Part shown: positions 16,141 to 23,884 of the stretch, in pieces
Layout of the letters: the number at the start of each line of letters is the position of its first letter
How positions within the stretch are numbered: position 1 is the stretch's first letter
The notes under the pieces: generated by a model
Databases searched by the model: none
What the model saw: only the letters and a program-made list of their open reading frames with translations
What the model was told of the DNA's origin: nothing
Made by a program: the position numbers and the translations under genes
Source: Marinitoga piezophila KA3
GTDB lineage: Bacteria; Thermotogota; Thermotogae; Petrotogales; Petrotogaceae
DNA: 64,000 nucleotides
NCBI RefSeq assembly: GCF_000255135.1
Contig: NC_016751.1
Coordinates: 1-64,000, forward strand
Direction: 5' to 3'

Positions 16141-16494
16141 ATGAAAATAGCTATACAGGTTATGGTTCAACCATATACTTATCAGGATATAGATTCTGCT
16201 ATAAATATAGCAAAAGCTGCTTTGAATAAAGGGCATGAGGTGACAATTTTCTTATTCTGTGATTCTGCAATAGCTTCAAACGATAAAATAAAACCCGTTA
16301 GAAGTGATAGGAAAATACCTTCATTATTAAAAGAAGTTGTAGATATGGGTGGAAGAGTTGAAATTTGTGGAATTTGTATGGATTATAGAGGCATTACAAA
16401 GGATATGATTGTTGAAGGTTCTAATCCAAGTGGATTGCCAGAACTTGCTGAATTAATATATGAAAGCGATAGATTCATAAGCTTTATGGCGTGA
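16141..16494 (+). CDS. TusD/DsrE-like sulfur relay protein
   Basis: A 117-residue DsrE-fold protein. It begins KIAIQVMVQPYTYQDIDSAINIAKAALNKGHEVTIFLF, the typical DsrE nucleotide-like fold start. It has Cys76 and Cys79 in EICGICMDYRG, the position of the active Cys of TusD/DsrE, here as a CxxC pair. A start at ATG 16141 after AGGAGG is clear; longer in-frame readings overlap the rhodanese gene. With the two following genes it forms a TusD-TusC-TusB-like set, which in other bacteria is a hexameric complex that accepts sulfur from TusA. No tusE or mnmA is nearby, so the acceptor need not be tRNA. Confidence 0.85.
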   Translation: MKIAIQVMVQPYTYQDIDSAINIAKAALNKGHEVTIFLFCDSAIASNDKIKPVRSDRKIPSLLKEVVDMGGRVEICGICMDYRGITKDMIVEGSNPSGLPELAELIYESDRFISFMA

Positions 16495-16504
16495 GGTGAA
16501 AATA

Positions 16505-16861
16505 ATGGATAAAAAAGTATTGTTTGTAGTCTATCAATCTCCTGTAGGAAGTATATGGATAAACGAAGCATTTAGAACAGCATTTGGTATGTATGGTGAA
16601 GATATAGAACCAGCTGTAATGGTTATGAAAGAAGCAGTAACAGGTATATCTGCCGACACTAAACCAGAATCACTGGGGTTATTGCCAATAAAAATTGTTC
16701 AACGATTTATAAAAAGATATGAAACACCTGTATATGCATTAAAAGAAGATGTTGAAAGATATCATGTGAAAAATATAGATGAAAATTATCAGGTTCAAAT
16801 GATATCAGAAGAAGATTTATCTGATTTCCTTCATGATTTTGATTACGTAATATTTATGTGA
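16505..16861 (+). CDS. TusC/DsrF-like sulfur relay subunit
   Basis: A 118-residue DsrE-superfamily protein resembling TusC/DsrF. The sequence starts KKVLFVVYQSPVGSIWINEAFRTAFGMYGEDIEPAVMV, typical of the DsrF strand-helix-strand layout. It has no cysteine, as expected for a structural partner of TusD. I chose ATG 16505, 6 bases after GAGGTG; an in-frame GTG at 16496 overlaps that ribosome site. It begins 10 bases after the tusD-like stop. Confidence 0.82.
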   Translation: MDKKVLFVVYQSPVGSIWINEAFRTAFGMYGEDIEPAVMVMKEAVTGISADTKPESLGLLPIKIVQRFIKRYETPVYALKEDVERYHVKNIDENYQVQMISEEDLSDFLHDFDYVIFM

Positions 16862-16871
16862 GGTGGTTATT

Positions 16872-17141
16872 GTGGCCTTAATTATGGTTAAATATGGTAT
16901 AGATCATCCTGTAGAAAGACTTAAGATTCAAAGTGCAAAAAACGATGATACAATAGTTTTAATACAAAACGGAATATACTGGAATTTTGAAAATTTAAAA
17001 AAATTAACAGATGCAGAAGTAGTATTATTAAAAGAAGATTTTAATGCGAGAGGATATTCTGATGAAGATGCAAATGTAAAGCTGGTAGATTATAACGGTT
17101 TGATTGAAGTTATAGAAAAACAGGAAAAGTTTATTGGATAA
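16872..17141 (+). CDS. TusB/DsrH-like sulfur relay subunit
   Basis: An 89-residue protein with the short TusB/DsrH layout. IMVKYGIDHPVERLKIQSAKNDDTIVLIQNGIYW matches the family's L-I-Q-N-G-V-Y core. It has no cysteine, so catalysis would rest on the TusD-like subunit. GTG 16872 lies 6 bases after GAGGTG; another in-frame GTG at 16863 overlaps it. It closes the tusA operon and is followed by a terminator. Confidence 0.78.
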   Translation: MALIMVKYGIDHPVERLKIQSAKNDDTIVLIQNGIYWNFENLKKLTDAEVVLLKEDFNARGYSDEDANVKLVDYNGLIEVIEKQEKFIG

Positions 17142-17155
17142 GTAAAGTAATTTTT

Positions 17156-17183
17156 GGGGAGCTAATAACTCCCCTATTTTTTT
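17156..17183 (+). terminator. Terminator of the tusA operon
   Basis: Short stem GGGGAG / CTCCCC with a 7-base loop followed by TATTTTTTT, just after the tusB-like gene. Confidence 0.75.
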
Positions 17184-17276
17184 AAGAGTTTATTTTTTGT
17201 TAATCTAAAGGTTAATAAGTATTTTTTTTAAAAGGATAAAATTATATCTGAATATAAAAGGTTAGGAGGGGTAAGG

Positions 17277-18638
17277 ATGTATGATGCAATTGTAATAGGT
17301 GGAGGACCAGGAGGATATGTTGCAGCAATTAGATTGGCACAACTTGAGAAAAAGGTTGCCCTTATTGAGAAAAATAATCTTGGGGGAACATGTACAAATC
17401 AGGGGTGTATTCCTACAAAAGCTATATTGACTGCTGCACATCTTTATTCAGATATTATAGGTAAATCAAAAAAGTTTGGTATAAAAGTAGATAATGTGTC
17501 TTATGATCTTGCAGGAATTCTAAAACACATGAATAAATCCATTACAATGTCAAGAAAAGGTATAGAATATCTTATGAAAAAGAATAATATAGATGTAATG
17601 AAAGGAAATGCTATTATAAAAGATAAAAATCATGTAGAAATCGAAGAAAGTGGAGAAGTTATTGAAGGAAAAAATTTAGTATTAGCCCATGGTTCAGTAC
17701 CAGCTATATTTCCACCATTTAGCGAAGTTGAAGGAATATGGACAAGTGATGATGTATTTAATAATATGAAAGAATTGCCAGAAAGTATAGTTATTGTTGG
17801 TGGAGGAGTCATTGGTGTTGAATTTGCTACATTCTTCTCTTCGCTTGGAAAAAAGGTATATATTGTTGAACTTGCAGACCATATATTGCCATTTGAAGAT
17901 GCAGATATTGCACAGGAAGTAAAAAAAGCTTTAACCAAAAAAGGTGTAAAAGTTCTTGAAAAGACAAAGGTAAAGGGAGTTTCAAAAGAAGAAATATATA
18001 AAGTAACAATAGAATCAGAAAAAGGCGAGGAAATCATCGAAGGTGAAAAAGTATTACTTGCAGTTGGAAGAAGACCATATATTCCAGAAGATGTAAAAGC
18101 ACTTGGAGTTAAAATAGAAAAAGGTGTTGTTACAGACAAAAGAATGAGAACAAATATAGAAAATGTATATGCAATTGGAGATATAAGAGCACAGATAATG
18201 CTTGCACATGTTGCAATGTTTGAAGGAATTGTTGCTGCTCATAATATAGCTGGCGAAGAAATGAAAATGGATTATTCAGCAGTTCCATCAATAATTTTCT
18301 CATCACCAGAAGTAGCCTCAACAGGTTTAAAAGAAAAAGATCTCGATCCAGAAAAAATCGTTATAGGGAAATTTCCTGTTTCTGCAAATGGAAGAGCAAG
18401 AACAATGGAAGAAAGGGAAGGATTTGCAAAGGTTATTGCTGATAAAGAAACAGGTAAAGTACTTGGTTTTGCAGTAGTATCACCATCGGCAACCGATATG
18501 ATAATGGAAGGAGTACTTGCTGTTAAACATGGATTGACTGTTGAAGAAATTGCAAATGATATACATCCACATCCAACTTTGACAGAAACAATACTTGGAG
18601 CATTTGAAGACGCTGAAGGAATGGCTTTACATATTTAA
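17277..18638 (+). CDS. lpdA: Dihydrolipoyl dehydrogenase
   Basis: A 453-residue FAD-dependent pyridine nucleotide-disulfide oxidoreductase. It has the FAD-binding GGGPGGYVAAIRLAQ, the redox pair Cys39/Cys44 in GGTCTNQGCIPTK, the NAD-binding IVGGGVIGVEFA, YAIGDIR, and the C-terminal HPHPTLTE with the catalytic His-Glu pair. These features fit dihydrolipoamide dehydrogenase. No lipoyl protein or 2-oxoacid dehydrogenase gene is adjacent. Its place between the tusA operon and the HTH-TusA regulator suggests a role in reducing a disulfide or persulfide of the sulfur relay, which is only an inference. AGGAGGGG precedes the ATG, after a terminator, so it has its own promoter. Confidence 0.9.
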   Translation: MYDAIVIGGGPGGYVAAIRLAQLEKKVALIEKNNLGGTCTNQGCIPTKAILTAAHLYSDIIGKSKKFGIKVDNVSYDLAGILKHMNKSITMSRKGIEYLMKKNNIDVMKGNAIIKDKNHVEIEESGEVIEGKNLVLAHGSVPAIFPPFSEVEGIWTSDDVFNNMKELPESIVIVGGGVIGVEFATFFSSLGKKVYIVELADHILPFEDADIAQEVKKALTKKGVKVLEKTKVKGVSKEEIYKVTIESEKGEEIIEGEKVLLAVGRRPYIPEDVKALGVKIEKGVVTDKRMRTNIENVYAIGDIRAQIMLAHVAMFEGIVAAHNIAGEEMKMDYSAVPSIIFSSPEVASTGLKEKDLDPEKIVIGKFPVSANGRARTMEEREGFAKVIADKETGKVLGFAVVSPSATDMIMEGVLAVKHGLTVEEIANDIHPHPTLTETILGAFEDAEGMALHI

Positions 18639-18652
18639 AGATATCCAATAAT

Positions 18653-18694
18653 AAAAAGTCCTGACATATATTTAAAGGTTGTCAGGACTTTTTT
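18653..18694. terminator. Bidirectional terminator
   Basis: AAAAAGTCCTGACA pairs with TGTCAGGACTTTTT across a 13-base loop between convergent genes; it includes the stop of the minus-strand regulator. Confidence 0.88.
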
Positions 18695-19254
18695 ATATAT
18701 ATCTTTATTTCACCAGGAAATTCACTAATTTTTCCCAAAACAGTATTGCCCTCTTTAGTTACCGAAATAGGAATCCTTTCTGCAGATAATGGATAATCTA
18801 CAATTACCAATAAGATTTTATCTTTATCCATATTTTCAAGCACTTTTCTTGTTTTTATGTCAGGGATAGGGCATATTTCTCCACGCATATCAAGAATAAT
18901 ATCAGGTTTTATATTTAATTTATTTTGATCAAATGGACATATTGTAGAATCAGAACAATCAATTATTCCCGTTCCATTTATTTCGGAAACAAATTCAATG
19001 GCATACTCTAAAATACGAAATATTTTAGTTGATGCAAAATCAAAATATTCAATACCTTTTTTTCTTGAAGAAGTTAGAATTCCAATTTTTTTCATATGTG
19101 TGAGATGTCTATACACTGTCGAAATATCATAGCCTAACCTATTGGCTATATCTGAAGTAGTTAAATGATTATCAAGGATAGATATTAATATTTCAATTCT
19201 TGTTTGATTTGAAATAGTTTTAAAGAGTTCGTGAAGAGTTAATTTTTTAGACAT
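18682..19254 (-). CDS. ArsR-like HTH regulator fused to a TusA sulfur-carrier domain
   Basis: A 190-residue two-domain protein. Residues 1-95 are a winged helix (SNQTRIEILISIL, SDIANRLGYDISTVYRHLTHMKKIG). A linker carries Cys100 and Cys106. Residues about 118-190 are a TusA domain with DMRGEICPIPDIKTRKVL and Cys128 in C-P-x-P, followed by YPLSAERIPISV. The TusA domain is closely similar along its length to the free TusA of the nearby operon. The likely reading is a regulator whose DNA binding responds to the persulfide state of its own TusA cysteine, or to sulfur handed over by the relay. That is inferred. Palindromic AT-rich sequence lies upstream. Its target genes are unknown; the sulfur operon is the obvious candidate. 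Confidence 0.9.
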   Translation of the reverse strand: MSKKLTLHELFKTISNQTRIEILISILDNHLTTSDIANRLGYDISTVYRHLTHMKKIGILTSSRKKGIEYFDFASTKIFRILEYAIEFVSEINGTGIIDCSDSTICPFDQNKLNIKPDIILDMRGEICPIPDIKTRKVLENMDKDKILLVIVDYPLSAERIPISVTKEGNTVLGKISEFPGEIKIYIKKS

Positions 19255-19328
19255 TTTTAATCATCTCACTTTCTATATGTTTTCATATTCATTCTACAAT
19301 AATAATAAAAAAATTTCTTTTCTTGATT

Positions 19329-19370
19329 ATTAATAAAATAGTGTTTTTTTATTAATATGAATATATTAAT
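19329..19370. promoter_or_regulatory. Overlapping inverted repeats, candidate operator of the HTH-TusA regulator
   Basis: Two nested inverted repeats lie in the divergent region: ATTAATAAAA / TTTTATTAAT (19329-19338 and 19347-19356) and ATTAATAT-GAAT-ATATTAAT (19351-19370). Three ATTAAT half-sites result. The AT-rich background weakens the inference. Confidence 0.4.
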
Positions 19371-19371
19371 T

Positions 19372-19399
19372 TTGGACAAAAATATTTTCTTGATATAAT
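19372..19399 (+). promoter_or_regulatory. Promoter of sfsA
   Basis: TTGGAC and TATAAT 16 bases apart, followed by GGAGGA and the sfsA ATG at 19427. Confidence 0.6.
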
Positions 19400-19426
19400 A
19401 TTATAAAAAGCGGTTAGGAGGAATTT

Positions 19427-20107
19427 ATGAAAGTAATAAAAATAGAAAGTCTTCAAACAGGAACTTTTATTGACAGACCAAATAGGTATCTTGCAAAAAT
19501 TGAAATTAACAATGAAATTCATGAAGTTCACGTTCATGATCCAGGAAGATTAAAGGAGTTATTATATTCTGGAAATGAGGTTTTGATAAAATCTGTCTCA
19601 AATAAAAAAAGAAAAACAAAGTGGGATTTAATTGCTGCTAAAAAAGATAATAAATATGTACTTGTTAATTCAATGTATCATAGATATATTGCTCAAAAAA
19701 TGCTTGAAAAAAGGTTTGAGAAATTACAGGCAGAAGTAAAGTACAATAATAGCAGAATAGATTTTTTAGGTAATGAGAAAACATGGATTGAAGTAAAAGG
19801 ATGTACTTTATCTATAAATGGAATTGCATTATTCCCAGATGCTCCAACAAAAAGAGGAACTAAACATCTAAATGAATTAATTGAATTAAAAGAAAAAGGT
19901 TATGAAACAGAAGTTTATATTTTAGTATTTTCAAAAGCAGAAGTTTTTTCTCCAAATTTTAAAACCGATAAATTATTTGCTAAAACATTCTATAAAGCAA
20001 TTAATAAAGGGGTAAAAGTTCATCCGTTATTGTTTGAATTTCAAGATGAATGGATAATCTATAAAAAAGAGTTAGATATTATGGAGGAAGATAAATGGAT
20101 TATATAA
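19427..20107 (+). CDS. sfsA: SfsA family protein (sugar fermentation stimulation protein, nuclease-like)
   Basis: A 226-residue SfsA protein. It has the N-terminal OB-like part (GTFIDRPNRYLAKI, VHDPGRLKELL), then the PD-(D/E)XK-like part with RIDFLG and WIEVKGCTLS, and FPDAPTKRGTKHLNEL. The family was named for effects on maltose gene expression and binds DNA; its catalytic residues suggest a nuclease. The physiological role remains unclear. AGGAGGA lies 6 bases before the ATG. Its stop overlaps the next HD-domain gene by 13 bases, so the pair is coupled. Confidence 0.92.
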   Translation: MKVIKIESLQTGTFIDRPNRYLAKIEINNEIHEVHVHDPGRLKELLYSGNEVLIKSVSNKKRKTKWDLIAAKKDNKYVLVNSMYHRYIAQKMLEKRFEKLQAEVKYNNSRIDFLGNEKTWIEVKGCTLSINGIALFPDAPTKRGTKHLNELIELKEKGYETEVYILVFSKAEVFSPNFKTDKLFAKTFYKAINKGVKVHPLLFEFQDEWIIYKKELDIMEEDKWII

Positions 20108-20670
20108 AAAAGATATATGAATATGTATTAAACTTAGAGCACGAACATTCGCATGATTTTGGGCATATATTAAGGGTAACGAAAAATGCTGAAATTATAG
20201 CAGAAAATGAAAATGCCAATAAAGAAATTGTGATAATTTCTGCTCTTTTACATGATATTGCAAGAGCAGATGAATTAAAAGGATTAATTGAAGATCATGC
20301 AATAGAAGGGGCCTTGAGGGCAGAAAGATTTTTAAAAGAAATAAATTATCCATATGTTAATGAAGTGAAATATTGTATAGAAGTTCACAGATTTAGCAAG
20401 GGTTTAATTCCTGAAACACTTGAAGCAAAGATTTTACAGGATGCAGATAGGCTTGACGCTTTAGGAAATATTGGAATAGCAAGGGTATTTATGCATAAAA
20501 ATGGTGGTGATATAAAAGAAAGACTAAACCATTTTTATGAAAAAATACTGAAATTAGGAGATTTAATGCATACGAAAACCGCTAAAAAAATGGCAGAAGA
20601 AAAAAATAAAATTATTAAAAATTTTGTGGAAGGACTGGAAAGGGAATTAAACTTAATATTTAAAATTTAA
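20095..20670 (+). CDS. HD-domain metal-dependent phosphohydrolase
   Basis: A 191-residue soluble HD-superfamily protein similar to YpgQ/YedJ-type hydrolases. The motifs are SHDFGHILRVTKNA (first His), ALLHDIARAD (HD pair), EDHAIEGALRAERFL, EVHRFSKG and LQDADRLDALGNIGIARVF (last Asp). Such proteins are nucleotide or pyrophosphate hydrolases; the substrate cannot be fixed from sequence. It is coupled to sfsA by a 13-base overlap with GGAGGA inside sfsA. Confidence 0.85.
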   Translation: MDYIKKIYEYVLNLEHEHSHDFGHILRVTKNAEIIAENENANKEIVIISALLHDIARADELKGLIEDHAIEGALRAERFLKEINYPYVNEVKYCIEVHRFSKGLIPETLEAKILQDADRLDALGNIGIARVFMHKNGGDIKERLNHFYEKILKLGDLMHTKTAKKMAEEKNKIIKNFVEGLERELNLIFKI

Positions 20671-20701
20671 TAATTCTGGCTGAGAATTCAGCTGGAATTT
20701 C

Positions 20702-21145
20702 TTATATAATTGTAATTCCTTTTTCTATCCATAATTTTGCAAGGTTTAGCATTTGCCCCCAACCTAATGCACAACCATATTTTATTTGTAATTCATCGAG
20801 AGTATATACCTGTGTATAATCAATTATTTTAAGCCAGGTTCCGTTATTTTCGTCTTTAGAAAAAGACATTTCAACCTTTGAACGATATCCTCTTTCTTCT
20901 TTATACCACCAGAATATTATTAACCGCTTATCTATTATTTCTTCAATATATCCTTCATCTTCCACAATTTCACCAAGGGTTAATTGCTTCCATAAAAATG
21001 TGATTTTACCTTCATTTCTTAATTCCATATACATTTTATCAGTAAACCATGGACTCCAACCATTTTCATTAACAAAAACATTCCATACTTTTTCTATTGG
21101 AGCATTAAAATATTCAATTATTTCAATTGGCGGTGTTTCGACCAT
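20702..21145 (-). CDS. SRPBCC (AHSA1/START-like) domain protein
   Basis: A 147-residue protein of the AHSA1/SRPBCC ligand-binding fold. It begins IEIIEYFNAPIEKVWNVFVNENGWSPWFTDK, the family hallmark, followed by ITFLWKQLTLGEIVEDEGYIEEI, the strand LIIFWWY and a C-terminal helix with GCALGWGQMLNLAKLWIEKG. Members bind hydrophobic ligands or act as co-chaperones; no specific role can be given. It has no signal peptide. It stands alone, converging with the HD gene; the gap 20671-20701 holds only an imperfect hairpin. Confidence 0.8.
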   Translation of the reverse strand: MVETPPIEIIEYFNAPIEKVWNVFVNENGWSPWFTDKMYMELRNEGKITFLWKQLTLGEIVEDEGYIEEIIDKRLIIFWWYKEERGYRSKVEMSFSKDENNGTWLKIIDYTQVYTLDELQIKYGCALGWGQMLNLAKLWIEKGITII

Positions 21146-21164
21146 AATCCATTACCTCCATTTT

Positions 21165-21194
21165 TTGACATTTCAATAAGAATTATAGTATAAT
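21165..21194 (+). promoter_or_regulatory. Promoter of the threonine aldolase gene
   Basis: TTGACA and TATAAT, both perfect hexamers, 18 bases apart, about 37 bases before the GTG at 21231. Confidence 0.8.
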
Positions 21195-21230
21195 TTAGTT
21201 AATCATTTATAACTTTGAGGGGGAATTTTT

Positions 21231-22259
21231 GTGAAGTTTATAGATTTAAGGAGCGATACAGTAACTGAACCAACAGAAGAAATGAGAGAAGCAATGTGTA
21301 AAGCTGAGGTTGGTGACGATGTTTACGAAGAAGATCCTACAATAAAAAAATTAGAAGAAATGGCAGCGCATATATTAGGAAAAGAAGCAGGGCTTTTTGT
21401 GCCAAGCGGTACTTTTGGAAATCAACTTTCTTTATTTACACATTGTGAACGCGGTAATGAAGTAATTGTTGGTGATGATTGTCATATTGTTCAGCACGAA
21501 GCAGGTGCAGCATCTATAATAGCAGGAGTTCAGTTAAGAACTGTGAATTCTGATAAAGGTGCTTTACCACCTGAAGAGGTTTTAAGAAAGATTAGAAAAG
21601 AAGAAGATATACATTATCCAAAAACGGGTTTAATATGTCTTGAGAATGCACATTCCAATGGAAGAGTAATACTTCTGGAAAATTTTAAAGAAATAAGGAA
21701 AATAGCTGATGAATATAGTATTCCCATTCATCTTGATGGTGCAAGGATTTTTAATGCAGCGACCTATTTAAAAGTCGAAGCGTCAGAAATTGCCAAATAT
21801 GCCGATTCTGTTAGCTTTTGCCTTTCTAAAGGATTATGTGCTCCAGTTGGATCTGTAGTAGTTGGAAGCAAAGATTTTATTGAAAAAGCTAAAAAAAGAA
21901 GAAAAATTATGGGTGGTGGATTAAGACAGGCGGGGATTCTTGCTGCAGCAGGAATTGTTGCACTTGAAAAAATGCGATTAAGACTGGATGAAGATCATGA
22001 AAATGCCAAATATTTAAAATCAAAGCTTGAAGAATTTGATTTTATCAATATAGTTGAAGAGGTTCATATTAACATGGTCTTTTTTAAAATTAACAGGGAT
22101 TTTGAAAATATAGATTTTATTGATTATATGAGAAAAAACGGTATAAAAATTAATCCTCCAGAAGAGGGAATATGGAGGTTTGTAACCCATTATTGGATTA
22201 AAAAAGAGGATATAGATAAAACTATAGATATAATAAATAAATATTTTAAGGGGTTATGA
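21231..22259 (+). CDS. ltaE: Low-specificity L-threonine aldolase
   Basis: A 342-residue PLP enzyme that cleaves threonine or allo-threonine to glycine and acetaldehyde. It begins FIDLRSDTVTEPTEEMREAM, as in the Thermotoga maritima enzyme. It shows VPSGTFGNQLSL, HIVQHEAGAAS, the PLP-phosphate region, LDGARIFNAA with the PLP-binding Asp, SFCLSKGLCAPVGSV with the Schiff-base Lys, and GGGLRQAGILAAAG. The GTG start follows GAGGGGG. The two membrane genes behind it follow within a few bases, suggesting a shared transcript and possibly a transport role linked to glycine or threonine. Confidence 0.93.
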   Translation: MKFIDLRSDTVTEPTEEMREAMCKAEVGDDVYEEDPTIKKLEEMAAHILGKEAGLFVPSGTFGNQLSLFTHCERGNEVIVGDDCHIVQHEAGAASIIAGVQLRTVNSDKGALPPEEVLRKIRKEEDIHYPKTGLICLENAHSNGRVILLENFKEIRKIADEYSIPIHLDGARIFNAATYLKVEASEIAKYADSVSFCLSKGLCAPVGSVVVGSKDFIEKAKKRRKIMGGGLRQAGILAAAGIVALEKMRLRLDEDHENAKYLKSKLEEFDFINIVEEVHINMVFFKINRDFENIDFIDYMRKNGIKINPPEEGIWRFVTHYWIKKEDIDKTIDIINKYFKGL

Positions 22260-22263
22260 TAGT

Positions 22264-22755
22264 ATGAGTACAATAATTAGTGGTGGAATTTTTGTTTTAT
22301 TTGTTATGGGGTTATATATTTCTTTATTGAGGAAAAATGAAAAACAAAAGTTTAAAAAGGCATTGAAGAAAGGTAAGAAGAACTTAATTCAAAATGTTTT
22401 AAGGTTATTCATAATATTTTTGATTATAGGAATGTTGCAGAATTTTCTTGCTCCAGACAAAGTTGGACAATTTTTATTGAATTTTTCAGGTATAAAAGGA
22501 GTAGTAGCAGGATTAATTACAGGTTCAATTATGATGGGGCCACCTGCCAGCGGCTATCCAATAGCCCAATATCTTTTCCAGAATAATGCAACTGTATCTC
22601 TTGTAACAGCGTTTTTATTATCCTGGGTTATGCTTGGGATAATGTTTATAACTTATGAATTTCAATATTTGGGTAAAAAATTTACATTGATTAGAAATAC
22701 TCTTGCAGTTATTTCTATTATTATAATTTCCATTATTATGGAGATGATAATATGA
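22264..22755 (+). CDS. Half-permease, first subunit (COG0701/ArsP-like)
   Basis: A 163-residue membrane protein with about four to five helices. A central ITGSIMMGPPASGYPIAQYLFQ motif followed by AFLLSWVMLG resembles half of the COG0701 (UPF0718/ArsP-like) permeases. It overlaps the next gene by 4 bases (ATGA), and that gene has the same motif in another half-length protein. The two probably form one transporter as a heterodimer. The substrate is unknown. It lies 4 bases after the threonine aldolase stop. Confidence 0.7.
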   Translation: MSTIISGGIFVLFVMGLYISLLRKNEKQKFKKALKKGKKNLIQNVLRLFIIFLIIGMLQNFLAPDKVGQFLLNFSGIKGVVAGLITGSIMMGPPASGYPIAQYLFQNNATVSLVTAFLLSWVMLGIMFITYEFQYLGKKFTLIRNTLAVISIIIISIIMEMII

Positions 22756-23252
22756 AGCAATTTATAAAAAATTTCATGATGGAATTTATTCTTTTAATAA
22801 TTGCAATTGTTCTTATAATAATTAATCCAGATAAAGCGATAAATGGAGTTATTTATGCATTAAAAACATTATTAAATCTTTCATTGGTAATAATTGGTGT
22901 TGCATTTTTAACTGGATACATTTCAGAAGTAGTAACCAAGAAAACTATATCAAAGTTTATTGGCCATGAAAGTGGATTAAAAGGAATGTCATTAGGAGTA
23001 GTTTTTGGAACAATGATGGTTGGACCAGCATTTGCATTTTATCCTTTCTTTGCTGAACTAATAAGAGAAGGAGCAAGTGTTGGGGTAGTTGCAGCAACAA
23101 TTGCTGCATGGTCAGTTAAGATTCAATGGATGCCGCTTGCATTGAGCTTATTAGATGTAAAATATGTCTTGTTGTTAAACTTCTTTATAATATTATTTGC
23201 GTTTTTTAGCGGGATAATAATGAATTATTTATTTAAAAAATATGGAAAATAA
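22752..23252 (+). CDS. Half-permease, second subunit (COG0701/ArsP-like)
   Basis: A 166-residue membrane protein with about four to five helices, partner of the preceding gene. GTMMVGPAFAFYPFFAELIREGA followed by AATIAAWSVKIQWMPL aligns with the motif of the first subunit, so both derive from one duplicated half. ATGA coupling supports equal synthesis. Full-length relatives export organoarsenicals or other compounds, but the Cys found in arsenic exporters is missing, so no substrate is claimed. Confidence 0.72.
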   Translation: MKQFIKNFMMEFILLIIAIVLIIINPDKAINGVIYALKTLLNLSLVIIGVAFLTGYISEVVTKKTISKFIGHESGLKGMSLGVVFGTMMVGPAFAFYPFFAELIREGASVGVVAATIAAWSVKIQWMPLALSLLDVKYVLLLNFFIILFAFFSGIIMNYLFKKYGK

Positions 23253-23253
23253 A

Positions 23254-23296
23254 AAAAAAGCCTTATTCCAGAGCTAAGGAGAATAAGGCTTTTTTA
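23254..23296. terminator. Bidirectional terminator
   Basis: AAAAGCCTTATTC pairs with GAATAAGGCTTTT across a 12-base loop, between the permease pair and the convergent Nudix gene. Confidence 0.88.
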
Positions 23297-23825
23297 TTTC
23301 CTGAATATTTATTATTTGAGCTTTTTTATTTTCATCATAATTGATTTCAAAGAAATAAATAAAGTCTTTTTCATCATAAAGATATGGAATAATCTTTTTA
23401 TCTATATCCGTTAAGTTTTCTTTTTGAAAATGCTTTTTATTTATCCATTTTAAAATACCTTCATTACATTCTGGCAGAGGTTCTTTCTTTATTTTCGCTA
23501 AAAATATAAATAATATCCAGTTATAATGTTCTGGACCTTCTTCGGAAGTAAATGCTTTTAGTTCAATATTTTCTAAATTAAAACCTGTTTCTTCCATATA
23601 CTCTCTTTTCATTGCTTCAATAATCTCTTCATTATCCTTTACTTTTCCACCAGGCGGAACTAATTTTCCTGCAAATGGTTCTTTATATCTTTCAAGCATT
23701 AAAACTTCACCATATTCATTTTCAGCATAACACATTACAGCTATTTTTTGATTTTCATTTTTAAGTAATCTATTAATGTCAAAGTTAATTTTTATAGTGT
23801 TAAAAAATTTTTCGATATTTTTCAT
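23274..23825 (-). CDS. Nudix hydrolase
   Basis: A 183-residue Nudix hydrolase. The Nudix box is complete: G-x5-E-x7-R-E-U-x-E-E-x-G-U, read as GKVKDNEEIIEAMKREYMEE and then TGF. The box lies near residues 60-85. The protein resembles MutT/8-oxo-dGTP-type or ADP-ribose pyrophosphatase enzymes, with a VMCYAENEYGEVLMLERY start. An additional C-terminal segment of about 60 residues is not recognised. ATG 23825 follows GGGGGAT; an in-frame ATG 15 bases earlier overlaps that site. Confidence 0.88.
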   Translation of the reverse strand: MKNIEKFFNTIKINFDINRLLKNENQKIAVMCYAENEYGEVLMLERYKEPFAGKLVPPGGKVKDNEEIIEAMKREYMEETGFNLENIELKAFTSEEGPEHYNWILFIFLAKIKKEPLPECNEGILKWINKKHFQKENLTDIDKKIIPYLYDEKDFIYFFEINYDENKKAQIINIQEIKKPYSP

Positions 23826-23851
23826 ATTATCCCCCTTCAATATAATATTCT

Positions 23852-23881
23852 AAAAATAAAGCCTCCCGTTAGGGAGACTTG
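23852..23881 (-). terminator. Terminator of the exported-protein gene
   Basis: Minus-strand stem GTCTCCC / GGGAGGC with a TAAC loop, followed by TTTATTTTTA, just after the stop at 23885. Confidence 0.8.
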
Positions 23882-23884
23882 AGA

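Noticed and set aside
20671-20701. Terminator between the HD gene and the SRPBCC gene
   Set aside because: The inverted repeat has mismatches and no clear T run, so it was not annotated.
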